A DNA stretch of 64,000 nt from Bradyrhizobium vignae (GCF_004114425.1 NZ_RDQF01000010.1:117834-181833), one strand, 5' to 3'; positions 38,111 to 48,198 are shown, counted from the first letter of the stretch. Numbers and translations are program-made. The notes: generated from the sequence alone by a model not told the origin.

Positions 38111-38135
38111 ACCGGCCGCGGAGACCGCGGCCGGT
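38111..38135. terminator. GC-rich hairpin between convergent genes
   Basis: ACCGGCCGCGG-aga-CCGCGGCCGGT lies between yjbQ and the convergent MHS transporter. It has no T-run, so termination may be weak, but it is well placed for both genes. Confidence 0.65.
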
Positions 38136-38160
38136 TCGTGTCGTCGATTGCTGCTTTCGA

Positions 38161-39825
38161 TCAGGTCGCCTTGATGTCGACGTCCTTGGTCTCCGGCAGG
38201 AACAGGAACCCGATCACGACGGTGATCGCCGCGAAGATGATCGGGTACCACAGGCCGGCATAGATGTCGCCGGTCGAGGCCACGATGGCGAACGCGGTGG
38301 CGGGCAGGAGGCCGCCGAACCAGCCATTGCCGATGTGATAGGGCAGCGACATCGAGGTGTAGCGGATGCGGGTCGGGAACAGTTCGACCAGCATCGCCGC
38401 GATCGGGCCGTACACCATGGTGACGTAGACCACGAGGACGAAGAGCAGGCCGATGATCGCCGCCACCTGCGGGCGGAAGACGTCGAACGGATGCGCCATC
38501 TTCACGATGGCGGCGTCGCCCGCCTTCGGGTAGCCGGCCGCCTGCACCGCAGCGAGAATCGCCGGATTGCTGTCCTTTGCGTTCGTGTAGGGCACGTCCT
38601 TGCCGTTGACCACGACCTTCACGCCCGAGCCGGCCGGGCCCGGCGTGGTCGAGTACCTGACCGAGGACTGCGACAGGTAGGCGCGCGCGGTGTCGCAAGG
38701 CGCGCTGAAGACGCGGGTACCGACCGGGTTGAACAGGTCGCCGCAACCGGCCGGATCGGCCACCACCTCGACCTTGACCTGCTCGATGGCCTTTTCCAGC
38801 GCCGGGTTGGCGTTGGTGGTGATCATCTTGAAGATCGGGAAGAAGGTCAGTGCCGCGATCAGGCAGCCGCCGAGGATGATCGGCTTGCGGCCGATTCTGT
38901 CAGAGAGCATGCCGAACACGACGAAGAAGCCGGTGCCCAGCAGCAGCGACCAGGCGATCAGCAGGTTGGCGGTGTAGCCATCGACCTTCAGGATCGATTG
39001 CAGGAAGAACAGCGCGTAGAACTGGCCAGTGTACCAGACCACGCCCTGGCCCATCACGCCGCCGAGCAGGGCGAGCAGCACGAGCTTGCCGTTCTGCCAG
39101 TTGCCGAAGGCCTCCGTCAGCGGCGCCTTCGAGCCCTTTCCCTCATCTTTCATCTTCTGGAAGATCGGCGATTCATTGAGGCGAAGCCGGATCCAGACCG
39201 AGATGCCGAGCAGCAGCACCGAAACCAGGAACGGGATGCGCCAGCCCCACTTCGCGAAATCGGCTTCGCCGGTCGCGGTGCGGGTGAACAGGATCACCAG
39301 CAGCGACAGGAACAGGCCGAGCGTCGCCGTGGTCTGGATGAAGGAGGTGTAGTAGCCGCGCTTGCCGTGCGGCGCGTGCTCCGCGACATAGGTCGCCGCA
39401 CCGCCATACTCGCCGCCGAGCGCAAGGCCCTGGGCGAGGCGCAACGCGATCAGGATGATCGGGGCTGCGATGCCGATCGTCGCTGCGCTGGGCAGCAGGC
39501 CGACGATGAAGGTCGAAAGACCCATGATCAGGATGGTGACGAGGAAGGTGTATTTGCGGCCGACGATGTCGCCGATGCGGCCGAATACGATGGCGCCGAA
39601 TGGGCGGACCAGGAAGCCCGCCGCGAAGGCCAGCAGCGCGAAGATGTCGCGTGTGGCCGGCGGATAATCCGAGAAGAACTGCACGCCGATGATCGAGGCG
39701 AGCGAACCGTAGAGGTAGAAATCGTACCATTCGAAGACGGTACCGAGCGAGGAGGCGAGAATGACGAACCGTTCGTCCTTCGTCATTCCTCCCGCGCCGG
39801 CTTGAGACACAGCCATTGTCGACAT
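38161..39825 (-). CDS. MFS transporter, metabolite:H+ symporter (MHS) type
   Basis: 554 residues, about 12 spans. Diagnostic blocks: LGTVFEWYDFYLYGSLA in the first span and VRPFGAIVFGRIGDIVGRKYTF in loop 2-3, with RLAQGLALGGEYGGAATYVAEHAP later. Between spans 9 and 10 is a ~110-residue soluble insertion, with cysteines in DPAGCGDLF and SAPCDTARA. Family members import dicarboxylates, proline betaine or similar. The ATG at 39825 is chosen; upstream in-frame sequence is not family-like. The substrate is unknown. Confidence 0.92.
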   Translation of the reverse strand: MSTMAVSQAGAGGMTKDERFVILASSLGTVFEWYDFYLYGSLASIIGVQFFSDYPPATRDIFALLAFAAGFLVRPFGAIVFGRIGDIVGRKYTFLVTILIMGLSTFIVGLLPSAATIGIAAPIILIALRLAQGLALGGEYGGAATYVAEHAPHGKRGYYTSFIQTTATLGLFLSLLVILFTRTATGEADFAKWGWRIPFLVSVLLLGISVWIRLRLNESPIFQKMKDEGKGSKAPLTEAFGNWQNGKLVLLALLGGVMGQGVVWYTGQFYALFFLQSILKVDGYTANLLIAWSLLLGTGFFVVFGMLSDRIGRKPIILGGCLIAALTFFPIFKMITTNANPALEKAIEQVKVEVVADPAGCGDLFNPVGTRVFSAPCDTARAYLSQSSVRYSTTPGPAGSGVKVVVNGKDVPYTNAKDSNPAILAAVQAAGYPKAGDAAIVKMAHPFDVFRPQVAAIIGLLFVLVVYVTMVYGPIAAMLVELFPTRIRYTSMSLPYHIGNGWFGGLLPATAFAIVASTGDIYAGLWYPIIFAAITVVIGFLFLPETKDVDIKAT

Positions 39826-40123
39826 GTTGAGTCGCTCCCCGAAATGCGTTTCCTCGCGCCCTAGAGGTCCGGACGTGCCGGATCCAACCCAGGTCTTGAT
39901 CACAAGGTAACATCGCCGTGAAACCCTCCCCAATACGACTTTCGGCCTTGCGCAACTGACGCGCGGCTGACCGTGTGGTATCGGGGGCCGCCGCGCTGCT
40001 CCAGAGCTTTCCGGATTAACCCCTTTGCTGCAAAGGGATAATGTGCACTTGCATGCCACAGCCGCTCGGGGGAAGAATTGACGTATTGTTCGCCGGCCCG
40101 GCGCGAACGACAGCAAGAGAACG

Positions 40124-40795
40124 ATGAACGCTCCCTCGACCCATCTCGTCATCGCCGATGACCATCCCTTGTTCCGCGATGCGCTGCGACAGGCGGTGGC
40201 GGGCGTTCTCCCCTCGGCCAGGATCGACGAGGCCGGATCATTCGAGGACCTGACCAAGCTCCTGGAACAGACCTCCGAGGTCGACCTGATCCTGCTCGAC
40301 CTCTCGATGCCCGGGATTTCCGGCTTCTCCGGCCTGATCTATCTGCGCGCGCAATATCCGGCGGTCCCGGTGGTGATCGTCTCGGCTTCCGACGACAGCG
40401 CCACGATCCGCCGCTCGCTCGATTTCGGCGCCTCCGGCTTCATCCCCAAGCGGTTCGGCGTCGAGACGCTGCGCGACGCCATTCTCAAGGTGATGGAAGG
40501 CGACGTCTGGGTTCCCGCCGACACCGATCTGTCGGCTGCGGCCGACCCCGACATGACGCGCCTGCGCGACCGCTTGGTGACGCTGACGCCGCAGCAGGTT
40601 CGGGTCCTGATGATGCTGTCCGAGGGCCTCCTCAACAAGCAGATCGCCTACGAGCTCGGCGTCTCCGAGGCCACCATCAAGGCCCATGTCTCGGCCATCC
40701 TGCAGAAGCTCGGCGTCGAGAGCCGGACGCAAGCCGTGATCGCCGCCGCCAAGATCGCCGGCGGTCAGTGGAAGCAGGGCACGCCGACGGGGTGA
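40124..40795 (+). CDS. LuxR/NarL-type response regulator
   Basis: 223 residues: receiver domain (LVIADDHPLFRDALR, Asp59 in DLILLDLSMPGISG, FIPKRFG near the Lys) and a LuxR HTH (LTPQQVRVLMMLSEGLLNKQIAYELGVSEATIKAHVSAIL). No kinase lies next to it, so it is an orphan here. It is divergent from the MHS transporter and could regulate it; the 298 bp between them was not resolved further. Confidence 0.92.
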   Translation: MNAPSTHLVIADDHPLFRDALRQAVAGVLPSARIDEAGSFEDLTKLLEQTSEVDLILLDLSMPGISGFSGLIYLRAQYPAVPVVIVSASDDSATIRRSLDFGASGFIPKRFGVETLRDAILKVMEGDVWVPADTDLSAAADPDMTRLRDRLVTLTPQQVRVLMMLSEGLLNKQIAYELGVSEATIKAHVSAILQKLGVESRTQAVIAAAKIAGGQWKQGTPTG

Positions 40796-40916
40796 GGCGT
40801 TTGCTCGCTAAATTGCGGATGTCCGGTCTTGAGGCGACGCGAAATCATTCGGCGCGCTCATCTTCGCCGAGTTTCGATCCAAAGGAGACGCCTAGGTGGG
40901 CCGATTGTGTCTGTAG

Positions 40917-41336
40917 TCACACTGTTCGGGGCAGGAATACAATCGACGGCTCGATCTCGATAAGGAACTCGTCCCTGGCGAGGCTCGTCACTCCGATCCA
41001 AGTTGTGCACGGTGGATTATCACCAAATGCAGCCTTGAGCGCGCGAGATATGGCGTCACCTTGGTGCAGGTGGGTTTGCCTAATATAAATTCGTAACGAT
41101 CCCACATCATCAAGTCTGGCACCAACGGAAGCTAGGGCCACGCTGAGGTTTTCCAAACTCTTTTCTAATTGGCGTCCAATGTCGCCAGTACCGACGATGT
41201 TTCCATTCGAATCCCACGCGACTTGACCGGAAATGTGTATCATCTGCCCGAAGGGCGAGGAAGTGACGGCCACCTGAGCAAAACCGAATTTCCGACTGTC
41301 AAAAAGCTCGGTTGGAATTTTCATGGACCGGGTCAT
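40917..41336 (-). CDS. RidA (YjgF/YER057c/UK114) family protein
   Basis: 139 residues with the RidA fold: FAQVAVTSSPFGQMIHISGQVAWDSNG, then VLRIY-like SLRIYIRQ and PPCTTWIGVTSLARDEFLIEIE. The family's catalytic Arg and last-strand Glu are retained. RidA proteins hydrolyse reactive enamines. AGGGAG precedes ATG 41336. Base composition around it is lower in GC than neighbours, suggesting transfer. Confidence 0.85.
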   Translation of the reverse strand: MTRSMKIPTELFDSRKFGFAQVAVTSSPFGQMIHISGQVAWDSNGNIVGTGDIGRQLEKSLENLSVALASVGARLDDVGSLRIYIRQTHLHQGDAISRALKAAFGDNPPCTTWIGVTSLARDEFLIEIEPSIVFLPRTV

Positions 41337-41906
41337 TACTGCTCCCTGGTTGGTCAGATCACGGCGTTGTAGCCGACAATTCTAACCAGCGCTTGGAGCA
41401 CTTCCGTTTATGGCCCAACCCGGAAGTCCGACGGTGGCCGCTCTTGCGCCGCCGTTGGCAGCCAGGCGAACATCGCGCGTTCATCAAGAATCGATCTTCT
41501 GAGATGCGCCCTGGCCACCCCCAAGTCCTTGGGGTGCCCGCCGGGCAAAACAGCAACGGCTGGGTCAATCAGCCTGCAGCAAAATATTCTGCTTTATCGA
41601 AATTCGGATTTATCGTATGCGTCGCCCATCCTGATCCGGCGAAGGGGGCGGTCGTACGTCGTCACGAGCCGCGGATCGGGCTGCGATGGACGCATGGAAG
41701 CAATCCAGAATCTTCCCGCGGAGGGATTCTGGATTGCCTCGCGGGCGTGCGTTGACCCGCGTTCCCATAGCCCTGAGCAGGCCACGCTTGCAGATGCTGG
41801 CAAGCGGCTTCATGCCCGCCTCACAACTTCTCACAAGTCCAAACGGGCGCCCTGCGTAACACGCTGATAGTCAGTTGCGTAACGACACGATCAAAGGACC
41901 ACGACC
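41337..41906. other. 570 bp lower-GC non-coding stretch with repeats
   Basis: No gene has support here. It holds a CCCCAAG-tcc-TTGGGG hairpin (41519-41535), a block CGAAATTCGGA-N2-TATCGTAT (41598-41618) that recurs at 63579-63599, and the perfect 13 bp inverted repeat at 41700-41737. It looks like repeat-rich DNA flanking the RidA gene. Confidence 0.55.
41700..41737. repeat. Perfect 13 bp inverted repeat
   Basis: GCAATCCAGAATC-ttcccgcggagg-GATTCTGGATTGC, with a CCGCGG core in the loop. It resembles dispersed palindromes in Bradyrhizobium intergenic DNA. Confidence 0.7.
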
Positions 41907-42938
41907 ATGAAACAGATGATCGACCAGTATCGCCGCCGATTCCTCGGCATCGCAGCCGGAACCGCCGCCGTCGGCCTCGGCGCGATCGACCTCGCGCGCG
42001 CCGAGACGGTGGCACAGCGGCCGTCCCCATCGAATGCCTCCTTCGGCCCGATCAAGCAGATCGACGCCGGTGTCCTCAATGTCGGCTATGCGGAAGCCGG
42101 CCCGTCGAACGGTCCGGTGGCGATCCTGCTGCACGGCTGGCCCTACGACATTCACGCCTTCGTCGATGTCGCGCCGATCCTCGCCAAGACCGGCTATCGC
42201 GTGATCATTCCTTACCTGCGCGGCTACGGCACGACGCATTTTCTCTCCAGCGAAACGCCGCGCAACGGAGAGCCTGCGGCGATGGCCGCCGACATCATCG
42301 CGCTGATGGACAAGCTCGACATCAAGAAGGCCGTCGTCGCCGGCTTCGACTGGGGCGCGCGCACCGCCGACATCATTGCCGCGCTGTGGCCGGATCGCTG
42401 CCGCGCGCTGGTGTCGGTCAGCGGCTATCTGATTTCCAGCCAGGCCGCCGGCGGCGCCCCGTTGCCGCCATCGGCCGAACTGCAATGGTGGTACCAGTTC
42501 TATTTCGCGACCGACCGCGGCCGCGCCGGTTACGAGAAGTACACGCACGATTTCGCCAAGCTGATCTGGAAGCTCGCCTCGCCGCAGTGGAAGTTCGACG
42601 ACGCCACCTTCAACCGCAGCGCGGCGGCGCTCGACAACGGGGATCACGTCGCGATCACGATCCACAATTACCGCTGGCGGCTCGGGCTCGCCCAAGGCGA
42701 GGCGAAGTATGAGGAGCTCGAAAAGAAGCTGGCCGCAGCTCCGCAGATCGCGGTGCCGACGATCACGATGGAAGGCGACGCCAACGGAGCGCCGCATCCC
42801 GAGCCGAGCGCCTATGCCAAGAAGTTCTCGGGCCGATACGAGTTTCGCCTGATCACCGGCGGCATCGGTCATAACCTGCCGCAGGAAGCGCCGCAGGCCT
42901 TTGCCAAGGCCGTCATCGATGTCGGCGAAGGCGCCTGA
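41907..42938 (+). CDS. Tat-exported alpha/beta hydrolase (epoxide-hydrolase like)
   Basis: 343 residues. The N-terminus YRRRFLGIAAG with a hydrophobic run is a twin-arginine signal. The hydrolase core shows HGWPYD (oxyanion hole), the nucleophile elbow GFDWGAR with Asp148, not Ser, and the catalytic-His region GGIGHNLPQE with His322. An Asp nucleophile points to epoxide hydrolase or haloalkane dehalogenase rather than an esterase. AAAGGA precedes ATG 41907. Substrate unknown. Confidence 0.88.
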   Translation: MKQMIDQYRRRFLGIAAGTAAVGLGAIDLARAETVAQRPSPSNASFGPIKQIDAGVLNVGYAEAGPSNGPVAILLHGWPYDIHAFVDVAPILAKTGYRVIIPYLRGYGTTHFLSSETPRNGEPAAMAADIIALMDKLDIKKAVVAGFDWGARTADIIAALWPDRCRALVSVSGYLISSQAAGGAPLPPSAELQWWYQFYFATDRGRAGYEKYTHDFAKLIWKLASPQWKFDDATFNRSAAALDNGDHVAITIHNYRWRLGLAQGEAKYEELEKKLAAAPQIAVPTITMEGDANGAPHPEPSAYAKKFSGRYEFRLITGGIGHNLPQEAPQAFAKAVIDVGEGA

Positions 42939-42977
42939 CGATGTTTCAAGACCTCCGTTCGGTGCGGCCGGGGCCGA

Positions 42978-45900
42978 TTACTCCGCCGCCACCATCTGCT
43001 GCGTGCGCCATTGTCCGAGCAGGGCGCGGAGCGAGGCCGGCTTCACCGGCTTGTTGAGCACCGCAATCTTCTCGTCACGCGCGGCGACCTGCACGGCGGG
43101 GCTGCGGTCGGCGGTGATCAGGATCGCGGGGATTGCGTCGCCGAAGCGGCGCCGGATCTCGCGGATGGCGGCGATGCCGTTGCCGCGATCGAGGTGATAG
43201 TCGACCAAGAGTCCGGTGACGCGCCTTCCGGCTGCTTCGATTGCGGCGATCGCGCCTTCGGGATCGGCGACGGCGATCACCTCGGCGTCCCACGCCTTCA
43301 AGAGCGTGCGCATGCCGTCGAGGATCGCCGCATCGTTCTCGATGCAGACGATCAGCGCGCCCGCGATCGGCGTGCGCGCCAGCGGGGTCGCACTGGTCAC
43401 GGCGGCGGTGTGGGTGACCGCCTTCGCCGTCGGCACCGTCACGGAGAACGCCGAGCCGCCGCTTCTATTGGCGTCGATGGCGATGCCGTGATTGAGCACG
43501 CGCGCCAGCCGTTCGACGATCGAGAGGCCGAGTCCCAGCCCGCGAGCGATCCGCGCGCCCTGCTCGAGGCGATGGAATTCCTTGAAGATCTCGCCGCGCT
43601 TGACCGCGGGAATGCCGACGCCGGTGTCGTAGACGGAGATCTTGAGCGAGGCGCCGCGGCGGCGGCAGCCGACCAGCACGCGCCCGCGCGGGGTGTACTT
43701 GATCGCGTTCGAGATCAGGTTCTGGAGCAGCCGCCGGAGCAGCAGTCGGTCTGACTTGACCGGGAGCGAGCAGGGCACGAAGGCGAGCTCCAGGCCCTTG
43801 GCGCGCGCGATCGGCGCGAACTCGATCTCCAGCGAGCGCATCAGATCGGCCATCTTGAAGCTCGAGATCGAGGTCGTCATCGCGCCGGCATCGAGCCTGG
43901 AGATGTCGAGCAGCGCGCCGAGGATCTCCTCGATGGCCTGCAGGGATTCGTCGATGTTCTCGACCAGCCGCGTCTCTTCGCCACTGTGCTGGCGCTCGAC
44001 CAGGCTGGTGACATAGAGCCGCGCCGCATTCAGCGGCTGGAGGATGTCGTGGCTGGCAGCGGCGAGAAAGCGCGTCTTGGAGATGCTGGCGTCTTCCGCC
44101 GCGCTCTTGGCCAGGGCCAACTCCGAGTTCAGCCGCGTCAGCTCCTCGGTGCGGTCGCGCACGCGCTTCTCCAGCGTCGCATTGGCGCGCTCCAGCGCTT
44201 CCGCGGCCTCGAAGGTGGGCGTGACGTCGGTGAAGGTGATGACGAAGCCGCCGCCGGGCATGCGGTTGGTGAGCACCTCGATCACCATGTGGCGTTCCGG
44301 CAGGCGTTCGAGATAAGGCTCGCTGTCGGTGGTGTAGGCCACGAGCCGCTGCTCGATCATCGCCTCGCGACCACTCTCATCGGCCGGATCGCTCACGCCC
44401 ATGAATTCCAGGATCTCGCGCAGCGGGGTGCCGAACTGGATGAAATGCGGGGGCACGTTGAGGAGATCGCCGAATTGCCGGTTGGAGCAGATCAGTTGCA
44501 GGTCGGCGTCGAATACCGCGATGCCCTGGCGCACATGGTTGAGCGCAGTCTGGAGGATCTCGCGGTTGAAATGCAGCGCCGCGTGGGAATCGTCGAGCAG
44601 TTTCAGCGCGGCCTTGGCGGAGACCGTCCGCTTGCGCAAGAGCAGCGACATCACGAGGCGCGAGGACGCCGCGCCGATCGAGGAGGCGATCAGGTGTTCC
44701 GCGTGCTGGAGCAGCTCGAAATCGGCGGGTGCTCCGGCTTCCAGACGCATATTGCGGTGGGCCGAGAAGGCCTCGAACGATTGCCGCGCGCGATCGGGGC
44801 CGAGATATTGCGCCACGGTGGTCTGGATGTCCTGCACCGTGACGGTGGTGCGCCAGCGACGAAAGCTGGGCGTGATCGGCGCCAGCGTGTTGGGCACGAA
44901 CAGGTCGGCCTGCACCAGTTCGATCGAGGACGGCCGTCGCGCCAGCGACAGCAGCACATAGGTGAGAATGTTGAGCGAGAGCGACCAGACCACGCCGTGC
45001 ATCAGCGGCGGCAGGTCAGCGCCGAACAGCGCCTGCGGCCGCAGCGCCTCGATCCCGAACGGACCATGCTGGAGCAGCAGGATCCCCGATGTCGACGAAT
45101 CCATGAAGCTCGGGATGAAGAGCGTGTAGAGCCAGACCGCAAAACCGACCAGCATGCCGCCGATGGCGCCGCGCGCGGTCGCGCGCCGCCACAACAGGCC
45201 GCCGAAGAAACTGGGGGCGAGCTGTGCGATGGCGGCAAAGGAGAGCAGGCCGATCGCCGCGAGCTGGGCGTTGCCGAGCGCGCGATAGTAGAAATAGGCC
45301 ATCACCATGATGGCGAAGATGGCAAGCCGCCGCAAGCGCAGCAGGAAGTCGCCGAAACCGGTGGCCCCGGTGCGGCCTTCGGGCCGCCGTTGCAGGACCA
45401 GGGGCACGACGAGGTCGTTCGAGACCATGATGGAGAGCGCGACGCATTCGACGATCACCATCGCAGTCGCCGCCGACAGGCCGCCGACGAAAACGGCGAC
45501 GCTGAGAAGTCCCGCGCCGCCGTCCATCGGCAGCGCCAGCACGTACATATCAGGATCGACCGCGCCGAACGGGAAGGTCACGAGCCCGGCGAGCGCAATC
45601 GGGATCACGAACACATTGATGGCGACGAGATAGAGCGGGAACAGCCAGCGCGCCCGGCTGACCTCGGCGTCGCACGAATTTTCCACCACGCTGACGTGGA
45701 ATTGGCGCGGCAGCAGCATGATGGCGCACAGCGACAGCAGCGTCATGGTCAGGAAGTTGCCGATCGACGGCGAGTATTCGATGGCGCGCACCGCTTCCGG
45801 TGTCTTCATCGCGCGCTCGATCAACTCGTGCGGCGAGAACATCCAGAAGGTGACGAAGATGCCGGCGGTGAGGAAGGCAACGAGCTTGACGATGGATTCG

Positions 45901-46532
45901 GTCGCGACCGCCAGCATCAGCCCGTGCTGGTGCTCGGTGGCATCGGTCTGCCGCGTGCCGAACAGGACCGCGAAGGCCGCCATCGTCAGCGTCACCATCA
46001 GCGCCATGTCGCCGAGGATCGGGATGTGGGAGAAGGCCTGGTCTTCGCTCAGGATCGTGCCGAGCGAGGAGGCCACCGCCTTGAGCTGGAGCGCGATATA
46101 GGGCACCGAGCCGATGATCGCGATCAGCGCGACCGTCGCCGCCACCGCCTGGCTCTTGCCGTAGCGGGCCCCGATGAAGTCGGCGATCGAGGTGATGTTG
46201 TGGGCTTTGGCAAGCTGGATCACGCGCCGGAGCACGCCGGCGCCAAGCCCGATCATCAGGATCGGGCCGACATAGATCGCCAGGAAGTCGGTCGAGGCGC
46301 GGGTGGCGAAACCGACCGAGCCGAAGAAGGTCCACGAGGTGCAGTAGATCGCCAGCGACAGCGGATAGATCAGCCCGGAGGCGCGGCCGCGCCCCGCCGG
46401 CGAGCGGCGGTCGCCATGGCTCGCCACCAGGAACAGGAAGCCGATATAGCCGAAAGCGGCGGCGATCACGCCCCAGTCGTGCAGCATGGGTCGGGGGCTC
46501 TCTCCCTGGGCGCCGGCGGCGCCCGAGCTCAT
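42978..46532 (-). CDS. Hybrid sensor kinase with a sodium/solute-symporter sensor domain
   Basis: 1184 residues. Residues ~15-520 form a 12-13 span SSS (Na+/solute symporter) domain (TSIADFIGARYGKSQAVA...). Then a PAS region (~650-790), a coiled linker, a HisKA domain with His828 in AASHDILQPLNAARLY and a HATPase (LLQNLISNAIKYTPRGRVLVG, GLGLGLSIVERLARVL). A C-terminal receiver has Asp1111 in LLVDYHLDRGNG. This is the CbrA/NahK-like class, where a transporter module is fused to a hybrid kinase. A second start (MLHDWGVI, 46487) is possible. No cognate regulator lies nearby. Confidence 0.93.
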   Translation of the reverse strand: MSSGAAGAQGESPRPMLHDWGVIAAAFGYIGFLFLVASHGDRRSPAGRGRASGLIYPLSLAIYCTSWTFFGSVGFATRASTDFLAIYVGPILMIGLGAGVLRRVIQLAKAHNITSIADFIGARYGKSQAVAATVALIAIIGSVPYIALQLKAVASSLGTILSEDQAFSHIPILGDMALMVTLTMAAFAVLFGTRQTDATEHQHGLMLAVATESIVKLVAFLTAGIFVTFWMFSPHELIERAMKTPEAVRAIEYSPSIGNFLTMTLLSLCAIMLLPRQFHVSVVENSCDAEVSRARWLFPLYLVAINVFVIPIALAGLVTFPFGAVDPDMYVLALPMDGGAGLLSVAVFVGGLSAATAMVIVECVALSIMVSNDLVVPLVLQRRPEGRTGATGFGDFLLRLRRLAIFAIMVMAYFYYRALGNAQLAAIGLLSFAAIAQLAPSFFGGLLWRRATARGAIGGMLVGFAVWLYTLFIPSFMDSSTSGILLLQHGPFGIEALRPQALFGADLPPLMHGVVWSLSLNILTYVLLSLARRPSSIELVQADLFVPNTLAPITPSFRRWRTTVTVQDIQTTVAQYLGPDRARQSFEAFSAHRNMRLEAGAPADFELLQHAEHLIASSIGAASSRLVMSLLLRKRTVSAKAALKLLDDSHAALHFNREILQTALNHVRQGIAVFDADLQLICSNRQFGDLLNVPPHFIQFGTPLREILEFMGVSDPADESGREAMIEQRLVAYTTDSEPYLERLPERHMVIEVLTNRMPGGGFVITFTDVTPTFEAAEALERANATLEKRVRDRTEELTRLNSELALAKSAAEDASISKTRFLAAASHDILQPLNAARLYVTSLVERQHSGEETRLVENIDESLQAIEEILGALLDISRLDAGAMTTSISSFKMADLMRSLEIEFAPIARAKGLELAFVPCSLPVKSDRLLLRRLLQNLISNAIKYTPRGRVLVGCRRRGASLKISVYDTGVGIPAVKRGEIFKEFHRLEQGARIARGLGLGLSIVERLARVLNHGIAIDANRSGGSAFSVTVPTAKAVTHTAAVTSATPLARTPIAGALIVCIENDAAILDGMRTLLKAWDAEVIAVADPEGAIAAIEAAGRRVTGLLVDYHLDRGNGIAAIREIRRRFGDAIPAILITADRSPAVQVAARDEKIAVLNKPVKPASLRALLGQWRTQQMVAAE

Positions 46533-46639
46533 TTTCCCAGCAAATCTAGCGCGTTGAGCCGACGCAAGCGACAGCGAAATGCCCGGCGCAAGCGGGAACT
46601 GCGGGTGTCGTTAAGGCAAGGCGGGACGCGCGCTGGCAC

Positions 46640-46826
46640 TTACCCTCCCCTGGAGGGGAAGGGTCGATCGCGCGCAGCGCGAGCGGGGTGGGGTGATCTC
46701 TCCACTCGGGCACCGTTGGACGTGGAGAGACTGTCACCCCACCCCGTCTCACATTTCGCTGTGCTCAATGTGAGCCGACCCACGAGCGAGCTACGCTCGT
46801 CTCGGACCCTCCAGGGGAGGGTGGAA
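46640..46826. repeat. Long inverted repeat (ACCCTCCCCTGGAGGGG type)
   Basis: ACCCTCCCCTGGAGGGGAAG at the left is answered by CCCTCCAGGGGAGGGT at the right, with GGGGTGGGGTGA / TCACCCCACCCCG inside. Related blocks stand at 48807-48915, 55636-55785 and 58364-58407. It lies between the hybrid kinase and hemA. Confidence 0.7.
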
Positions 46827-46831
46827 AGGGC

Positions 46832-48061
46832 CTACTCCGCGGCCAGCGACTTCTCGCGCAGCGGCAGGCCGAGGCGGTCCCACACCTGCAGGAGAGCTTC
46901 GGCGAGTTGATCGATCAGGCCGTCGTCGTGATAGGGCGAGGGCGTGATGCGCAGGCGCTCGGTGCCCTTGGCGACGGTCGGATAATTGATCGGCTGGATG
47001 TAGATCCCGTGCTCTTCGAGCAGGAGGTCGGAGGCCTGCTTGCACTTCTCGGGATCGCCGACGAACAGCGGCACGATGTGGGTGTCGCTCGACATCACCG
47101 GCAGGCCGGCGGCATTGAGGATCGCCTTGACACGGGCGGCGCGGTCCTGGTGGCGCTCGCGTTCCCAGCTCGACGTCTTCAGGTGCTTGATCGCGGCGGT
47201 TGCGGCCGAGCAGACCGCCGGCGGCAGCGCGGTGGTGAAGATGAAGCCCGGTGCATAGGAGCGCACGGCGTCGATGATCTGGCCGTTGGCCGCGATGTAG
47301 CCGCCGAGACAGCCGAACGCCTTGGCGAGCGTGCCCTCGAGAATGTCGATGCGATGCATCACACCGTCGCGCTCGGCGATGCCGCCGCCGCGCGGGCCGT
47401 ACATGCCGACGGCGTGGACTTCGTCGACATAGGTCATCGCCCCATAGGTCTCGGCGAGATCGCAGATCTTGGCGAGCGGCGCGACGTCGCCGTCCATGGA
47501 ATAGAGGCTCTCGCAGACGATCAGCTTCGGCCGATTGGGGCCGGCCGCTTTCAACAGCTCCTCGAGATGCGCAACGTCGTTGTGGCGGAACACGACGCGC
47601 TCGCAGCCGGACTGGCGGATGCCCTCGATCATCGAATTGTGGTTGAGCTCGTCCGACAGAATCAGGCAGTTCGGAATGAGCTTTGCGATGGTCGGGATGC
47701 CGGTCTGGTTCGAGACATAGCCCGAGGTGAACAGCAGCGCGGCCTCCTTGCCGTGGAGATCGGCGAGCTCGGCTTCGAGCTGGACCAGCGGATGATGCGT
47801 GCCGGCGATGTTGCGGGTACCGCCGGCGCCGGTGCCGACGCGCGTTGCGGTCTCGACCATGGCGCCGACCACCTTCGGGTGCTGGCCCATGCCGAGATAG
47901 TCGTTGGAGCACCAGATCACGACGTCGCGCTTGCCCTTGGGGGAGTGCCAGACCGCGTGCGGGAACCGGCCGGCCGTGCGTTCGAGGTCGGCGAACACGC
48001 GGTAGCGCCGCTCGGTGTGGAGACGGTCGAGGGCGGTATCGAAGAACTGGTTGTAATCCAT
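46832..48061 (-). CDS. hemA: 5-aminolevulinate synthase
   Basis: 409-residue PLP enzyme condensing glycine and succinyl-CoA, the first step of haem synthesis in alphaproteobacteria. Family blocks: [50 protein letters not shown] and [17 protein letters not shown]. The PLP lysine is Lys247 in [20 protein letters not shown] 48061 gives the normal length (about 405-409). A perfect FixK-type box lies 138 bp upstream, in line with published oxygen control of hemA in B. japonicum. Confidence 0.96.
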   Translation of the reverse strand: MDYNQFFDTALDRLHTERRYRVFADLERTAGRFPHAVWHSPKGKRDVVIWCSNDYLGMGQHPKVVGAMVETATRVGTGAGGTRNIAGTHHPLVQLEAELADLHGKEAALLFTSGYVSNQTGIPTIAKLIPNCLILSDELNHNSMIEGIRQSGCERVVFRHNDVAHLEELLKAAGPNRPKLIVCESLYSMDGDVAPLAKICDLAETYGAMTYVDEVHAVGMYGPRGGGIAERDGVMHRIDILEGTLAKAFGCLGGYIAANGQIIDAVRSYAPGFIFTTALPPAVCSAATAAIKHLKTSSWERERHQDRAARVKAILNAAGLPVMSSDTHIVPLFVGDPEKCKQASDLLLEEHGIYIQPINYPTVAKGTERLRITPSPYHDDGLIDQLAEALLQVWDRLGLPLREKSLAAE

Positions 48062-48198
48062 CGGCAAAACCTGCTGCGGAACCTGGTCCAAGGCGGCCGT
48101 TCATTTTTAGAGCTTTTCCAGCTCCAATGTCCATGCGCCTGCGCACATTCGAAGCAAGGCGAGCGGGCCAATTGATAACGCCGGTCCGGCGGCGATTG

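Noticed and set aside
41519..41535. CCCCAAG-tcc-TTGGGG hairpin as a terminator
   Set aside because: No T-run and no gene ending just before it.
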